A stretch of DNA of 57,215 nt from Clostridia bacterium (GTDB taxonomy: Bacteria > Bacillota > Clostridia > TANB77 > CAG-508). Within the stretch, counting starts at the first letter, position 1; each line of letters opens with the position of its first letter. The position numbers and the translations under genes were made by a program. Location of the stretch: positions 1 to 57,215 of the forward strand of contig JAAWKD010000009.1 of assembly GCA_022797215.1 (NCBI GenBank), in the 5' to 3' direction. Positions 54,016-57,215 of the stretch are shown in pieces. The notes beneath the pieces are model-generated. The model saw only the letters and a list, made by a program, of their open reading frames with translations. It ran no database searches and had not been told where the DNA came from.

Positions 54016-55303
54016 AAACTTCCTCCTTTTCATTTTCTATTGCTAAATCTTTGTTATTTGCATAGTTTTTCATAAATTCTAACTCCTGCAGTTTTTGAGT
54101 ATAAAATTCCTTTCTATCTATTAATCTATCTAAACTAACTTTTAAATAATATTCACCTTTTATATACGGCTCTTCTTCAAAGTCTGGTATGAGGGTAAAA
54201 TCTTTAAACGGATATTTCAATTCTTCTTTTAATTGTTTTTTCGTTTCTTCATCCATTTCCCTTTCACTTTGTAATTGCCCATAGTTTGATTTTTCTACTT
54301 CTAATTCTTTCTTTTTTGTATCTAACTTAGTTTCTAATAAGAATACATTTTGTTGTATATTACTAGCTCTTATTAAGTCTTTTTTCTTAGTACCTCTGAA
54401 AAAATCAATAACGCTATATTTTTTATTTTTTATCTCATTCAATTTATTTAACTCATCATCTAGCTTTGTTTGTAATTCTACTTGTTTATTTTCTGTTAAT
54501 TTAATATCATCTATATAATGTAATTCAGTTCCTACAAGTTTGAAGCCTCTTTCCTCATACTCTATTAATTTATAATATTTATCTTTATTTTCAATAATGT
54601 ATAACGCTTGATTACATTCTTCTATTTCATCATTAAAATACGATGGAAAATCCTGATTGAACAAAGGCATAACCTTGTTCATAAATTCCTCATTATATTT
54701 ATTTTCTAATAGAGAATTATATAAGTAGTATTCTGTAGAATGTATAGTTATATCTAATCCACCATAGTATGATATCAAATCATTACTAACATCATTTTCA
54801 TGGTCGAGTTCAGCTTTTCTTTTTAAATTTTTGTACCTACCAATCAACATTTCATCAGTATTTTCTAATTCATTTTCTGGTATAAAATTAAAAATCAAAT
54901 CATCATTTACTGATAGTAAGTTTTTAGTAGATAAATCAATATCATATAAAGAATCTATCTCATTGGGGATTTCCTGTTTTTCACTCCATTCAAAAAGTGG
55001 AATATATTTATTTGCTATTTTTGAGAAGATGTATACATCTTCTCCCTCATGAGAGATTAGACCTCCTCCAGCGAAATCAAAAGGTCCCCATGACTTTTTA
55101 ATTCCCACTCCATAGCCATTTTTTAAGTAAATTTTTTGCGTATGGCATTCATAATATGGTTCATCAACATCTGAAAATGTTTCAAAATATTCATCTTTAA
55201 ATATTTCTTTAAATTTTCGAATTGCCTCATCTGGTGTATTTATGTTTTTAAATTCATCAAAGAATTCCTGCATTTTTTCTTTTATTTCTTTTAAATCTAT
55301 CAT
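53999..55303 (-). CDS. Hypothetical coiled-coil protein
   Basis: 434 residues. An N-terminal domain with GYGVGIKKSWGPFDFAGGGL, then a middle helical domain and a coiled coil at about 255-350 (NELNEIKNKK, QQNVFLLETKLDTKKKELEV). Family not recognised. Part of the same leftward operon. Confidence 0.6.
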   Translation of the reverse strand: MIDLKEIKEKMQEFFDEFKNINTPDEAIRKFKEIFKDEYFETFSDVDEPYYECHTQKIYLKNGYGVGIKKSWGPFDFAGGGLISHEGEDVYIFSKIANKYIPLFEWSEKQEIPNEIDSLYDIDLSTKNLLSVNDDLIFNFIPENELENTDEMLIGRYKNLKRKAELDHENDVSNDLISYYGGLDITIHSTEYYLYNSLLENKYNEEFMNKVMPLFNQDFPSYFNDEIEECNQALYIIENKDKYYKLIEYEERGFKLVGTELHYIDDIKLTENKQVELQTKLDDELNKLNEIKNKKYSVIDFFRGTKKKDLIRASNIQQNVFLLETKLDTKKKELEVEKSNYGQLQSEREMDEETKKQLKEELKYPFKDFTLIPDFEEEPYIKGEYYLKVSLDRLIDRKEFYTQKLQELEFMKNYANNKDLAIENEKEEVYEKAI

Positions 55304-55321
55304 GATAATATCCTTTCGTTC

Positions 55322-55600
55322 TTAAATATCTAAATCATAATTAGATTTCGTTTTCTCTGATAAACTTATATGTTTTCCTAGATATACTCTTTCTCTAAAA
55401 TCTTCAAAAGCCTCTTGAAATGATGTACGATAAAACCCAAAATCCCAACAACAATTTTCTATATCAAAATTTACTGCTACAATATATTTTTCTTTTGTAT
55501 TATACATCTTCTCTATTAATGCTGTTTTATCTATAAGACACAGTATTTTTAGTTTCCCAAGAGCATTTGTTTTAAAATAAATTTTTTTATCTTTATTCAA
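55322..55600 (-). CDS. Small hypothetical protein
   Basis: 92 residues, with CCWDFGFYRTSFQEAFEDF and an acidic end NYDLDI. TTG start after AAGGGGGAG. Confidence 0.55.
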   Translation of the reverse strand: MNKDKKIYFKTNALGKLKILCLIDKTALIEKMYNTKEKYIVAVNFDIENCCWDFGFYRTSFQEAFEDFRERVYLGKHISLSEKTKSNYDLDI

Positions 55601-55615
55601 TTAGACTCCCCCTTA

Positions 55616-56483
55616 TTAAGCTACTTTCCTAATTTCTTGCTTTGTATAATGCAAATTACAACAATCATCTTTATTTGGATTTACATTATTTCTCCAATAT
55701 TCATAATGCTCTGTAACATCCTCACAAACGGTTAATTCTTTAAATCCTGTTATTGCTTGTAATTGTTCTGTTTTAATTTCTAAAGGTAAATGCAAATAGT
55801 TACTTTGTTTTAAAGTATATTTTGAAAAATCCACTTCTTTAAACCACCTTTTTATGAATGTATTTACTCTTAAAAATTCAACTAATACTTTATTGCAATT
55901 AATACTATTAAGGACATCAAAATCAATTAATTCAAAAATAAAAGGGGATAAACGTAATGATACATCATATCCCAATTTATATAGTTTTTCTATTGCTACT
56001 ATTCTTCTGGATGTACTAGGTGCTTTTTCATATTGAAAAGCAGTTTTATCATCTGTAGAAGTGATAGATATTTGAATATGTGCTAATTCCTTATCTAATA
56101 TCTCTAAGTATTTATCACTTGCTACCATATCTGATTTTGTTATAATTAGATAATGAATCCTTTTTTCATTCAATAGCTGAATTGTTTTATAAGTTACTCT
56201 ATAAGCATTTTCAAAGGCTTGGAAGCAGTCAGTCATTCCACCTAATCTAACAACTGTACCAGGTTCTATTTTATCAATTTGTTTTTTTATTTTATCTACA
56301 TTTGCTACTCTAGGATTTAGTGGATTCCATAAATTCCTAAAGTCTAATAAAGACCTTGCATAACAATAACTACAGTTGTGGCTGCAACCACATCCGATAA
56401 GTGTCTAGTCTTGTAGGATATTTGCATTTACTTAATTCATTTCCTGTAGCTTGTTTATAAAAACTTTTAAACTCTAAAGCTAT
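55616..56483 (-). CDS. Radical SAM protein, split at CGGA, apparent ATA start
   Basis: About 289 residues of the spore-photoproduct-lyase-like radical SAM type. The iron-sulfur motif CSHNCSYC (Cx3Cx2C) lies near residue 35, and VVRLGGMTDCFQAFE and YLIITKSD follow. The upstream segment ALEFKSFYKQATGNELSKCK leads to CTA GAC ACT TAT CGG ATG, after which frame 0 stops. Skipping the C at 56396 gives TYGCGCSHNCSYCYARSLL. The first codon after AAGGAGG (7 bp) is ATA at 56483; no ATG, GTG or TTG is in that frame before the Cys motif. Substrate is unknown. Confidence 0.75.
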
Positions 56484-56520
56484 AAAAATTCCTCCTTTTT
56501 TAAAATTAAAAGAGATGATT

Positions 56521-57069
56521 CTAACTCATCTCTATTTCCTTATCTTTTTCCAATTTCTTAATTAAATTATCTATATGTTCTTCTACATATTTTTTGGGAT
56601 TTCTCATTTCATCTTCAATATCTATATGAATCACCATATAATCTAGTCTATTATCAAAATCTATTTCTCCAAATTCATTTTCTAAATCCTTATAAAACTC
56701 AATATAATATCCACCTGTATTTTCATCACAATCATTATTAATAGAATAATAAATTCCTTTATATGTTCCTGATTCAAACTGAACTTTTCTTTCGCCTTCT
56801 TTTTTATATTCTTTTACTTTTTCTGCTATTGTTTTTTCAAGACTATTAAGAGTATATGGAGCACTTCTTTCAATAGTTCTATTTCCAATTTCATTATATC
56901 TAACTAATGCTTCAAAACTTATAATTGCATCATCATTACCTTTGTAATGCTCGATTCCATCATATCTACTATTATAATGTTTTATATTAAATAAAGGAGA
57001 TGGACATTGCTTAAAATATTTGTATATTTCATTTACAGATGCTTTTATTTTTATCCAGCTTTCAGCCAA
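56521..57069 (-). CDS. Hypothetical protein
   Basis: 182 residues, mixed alpha/beta, ending in a Lys/Glu-rich helix; no recognised motif. TTG start after GGAGG. It is the first gene of the leftward operon visible in the window. To its right, 57070-57215 shows no gene; AATGTTAAGTCAGAAATGAC and nearby GACATTAT hint at a small hairpin only. Confidence 0.55.
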   Translation of the reverse strand: MAESWIKIKASVNEIYKYFKQCPSPLFNIKHYNSRYDGIEHYKGNDDAIISFEALVRYNEIGNRTIERSAPYTLNSLEKTIAEKVKEYKKEGERKVQFESGTYKGIYYSINNDCDENTGGYYIEFYKDLENEFGEIDFDNRLDYMVIHIDIEDEMRNPKKYVEEHIDNLIKKLEKDKEIEMS

Positions 57070-57215
57070 ATTTATGTCGCCTCCTAACTTCGTAAAAAAG
57101 AAGAGATATTAATTTCTTAATACCTCCTAGTATAATAATGTTAAGTCAGAAATGACTCGACATTATTTTATTTTTTTCTATGAGTTATTCAAAAACTCAT
57201 AACATAATATTAGAC

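Larger units (their letters stand above)
28958..57215. mobile_element. Third integrative element at tRNA-Arg (right end outside window)
   Basis: At least 28 kb from the tRNA-Arg 3' end to beyond the window: integrase and excisionase at the left, Tn916 ORF7/ORF8-like regulators, a secretion/regulatory cargo island, many small regulators, a methyltransferase, MobC/relaxase and polyvalent-protein genes. No second copy of the tRNA-Arg 3' end was seen to the right. No VirB4 or coupling protein is in the window, so whether it is conjugative or only mobilizable cannot be told. Confidence 0.7.

Overview
The window is AT-rich DNA of Firmicutes/Clostridia type: strong AAGGAGG ribosome sites, sigma-A promoters, TTG/GTG/ATG starts and clostridial gene families. 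It looks like an uncultured gut Clostridia lineage; that is inference from gene style, and the species is not identifiable from sequence alone.

Layout. (1) 1-9.6 kb is chromosomal: a Cys-rich small protein, an M18 aminopeptidase, a membrane protein, a GC-richer single-pass protein, an M14 carboxypeptidase, a surface vWA protein, a C-type-lectin/FGE-like lipid-facing protein, and a decayed GH-type glucoamylase. (2) 9.67-28.37 kb is a tandem pair of integrative mobilizable elements (IME1, IME2) in the 3' end of a tRNA-Pro(TGG) gene. A 12-bp copy of the tRNA end occurs three times, and the original tRNA terminator now lies 18.7 kb from the tRNA. Both elements share one plan: att, integrase, excisionase, divergent Cys-rich DUF6076-like gene, cargo, mobilization genes, RepA, terminator, att. 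Cargo in IME1 is a HEPN-like/DUF3800 pair; in IME2 it is a toxin-like 36-residue membrane peptide plus a Nudix/ASCH/HD/N-formylglutamate-amidohydrolase operon. IME1 also carries a damaged IS150-type insertion. (3) 28.5-28.96 kb holds a tRNA-Arg(ACG) gene preceded by two truncated copies. (4) From 28.96 kb to beyond the right edge is a third, larger integrative element, inserted at tRNA-Arg. It holds integrase, excisionase, Tn916 ORF7/ORF8-like regulators, a cargo island (two Spo0A-like response regulators, a type I signal peptidase, three secreted proteins, an ECF sigma/anti-sigma pair), several XRE/AbrB regulators, a cytosine methyltransferase, MobC/relaxase and a polyvalent-protein (LPD1 metallopeptidase) region.

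Most unusual signal. In the AT-rich genes I found no in-frame CGG codon except at four places. At all four (IS transposase OrfA, IME2 relaxase, cytosine methyltransferase, radical SAM protein) the reading frame breaks at CGGA, and skipping the C restores a full-length conserved protein with GGA as Gly. This points to +1 frameshifting, or quadruplet decoding, at CGG in mobile-element genes. CGG is otherwise used only in six GC-richer, self-contained gene cassettes.

A second candidate system lies in the 33-38.6 kb island. The promoters of the three secreted proteins and of at least one response regulator carry tandem 10-bp GTAACTTTTT-like repeats at a nearly fixed distance (42-44 bp) upstream of the -10 box. 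This suggests a regulon driven by the two Spo0A-like regulators, with a dedicated signal peptidase.
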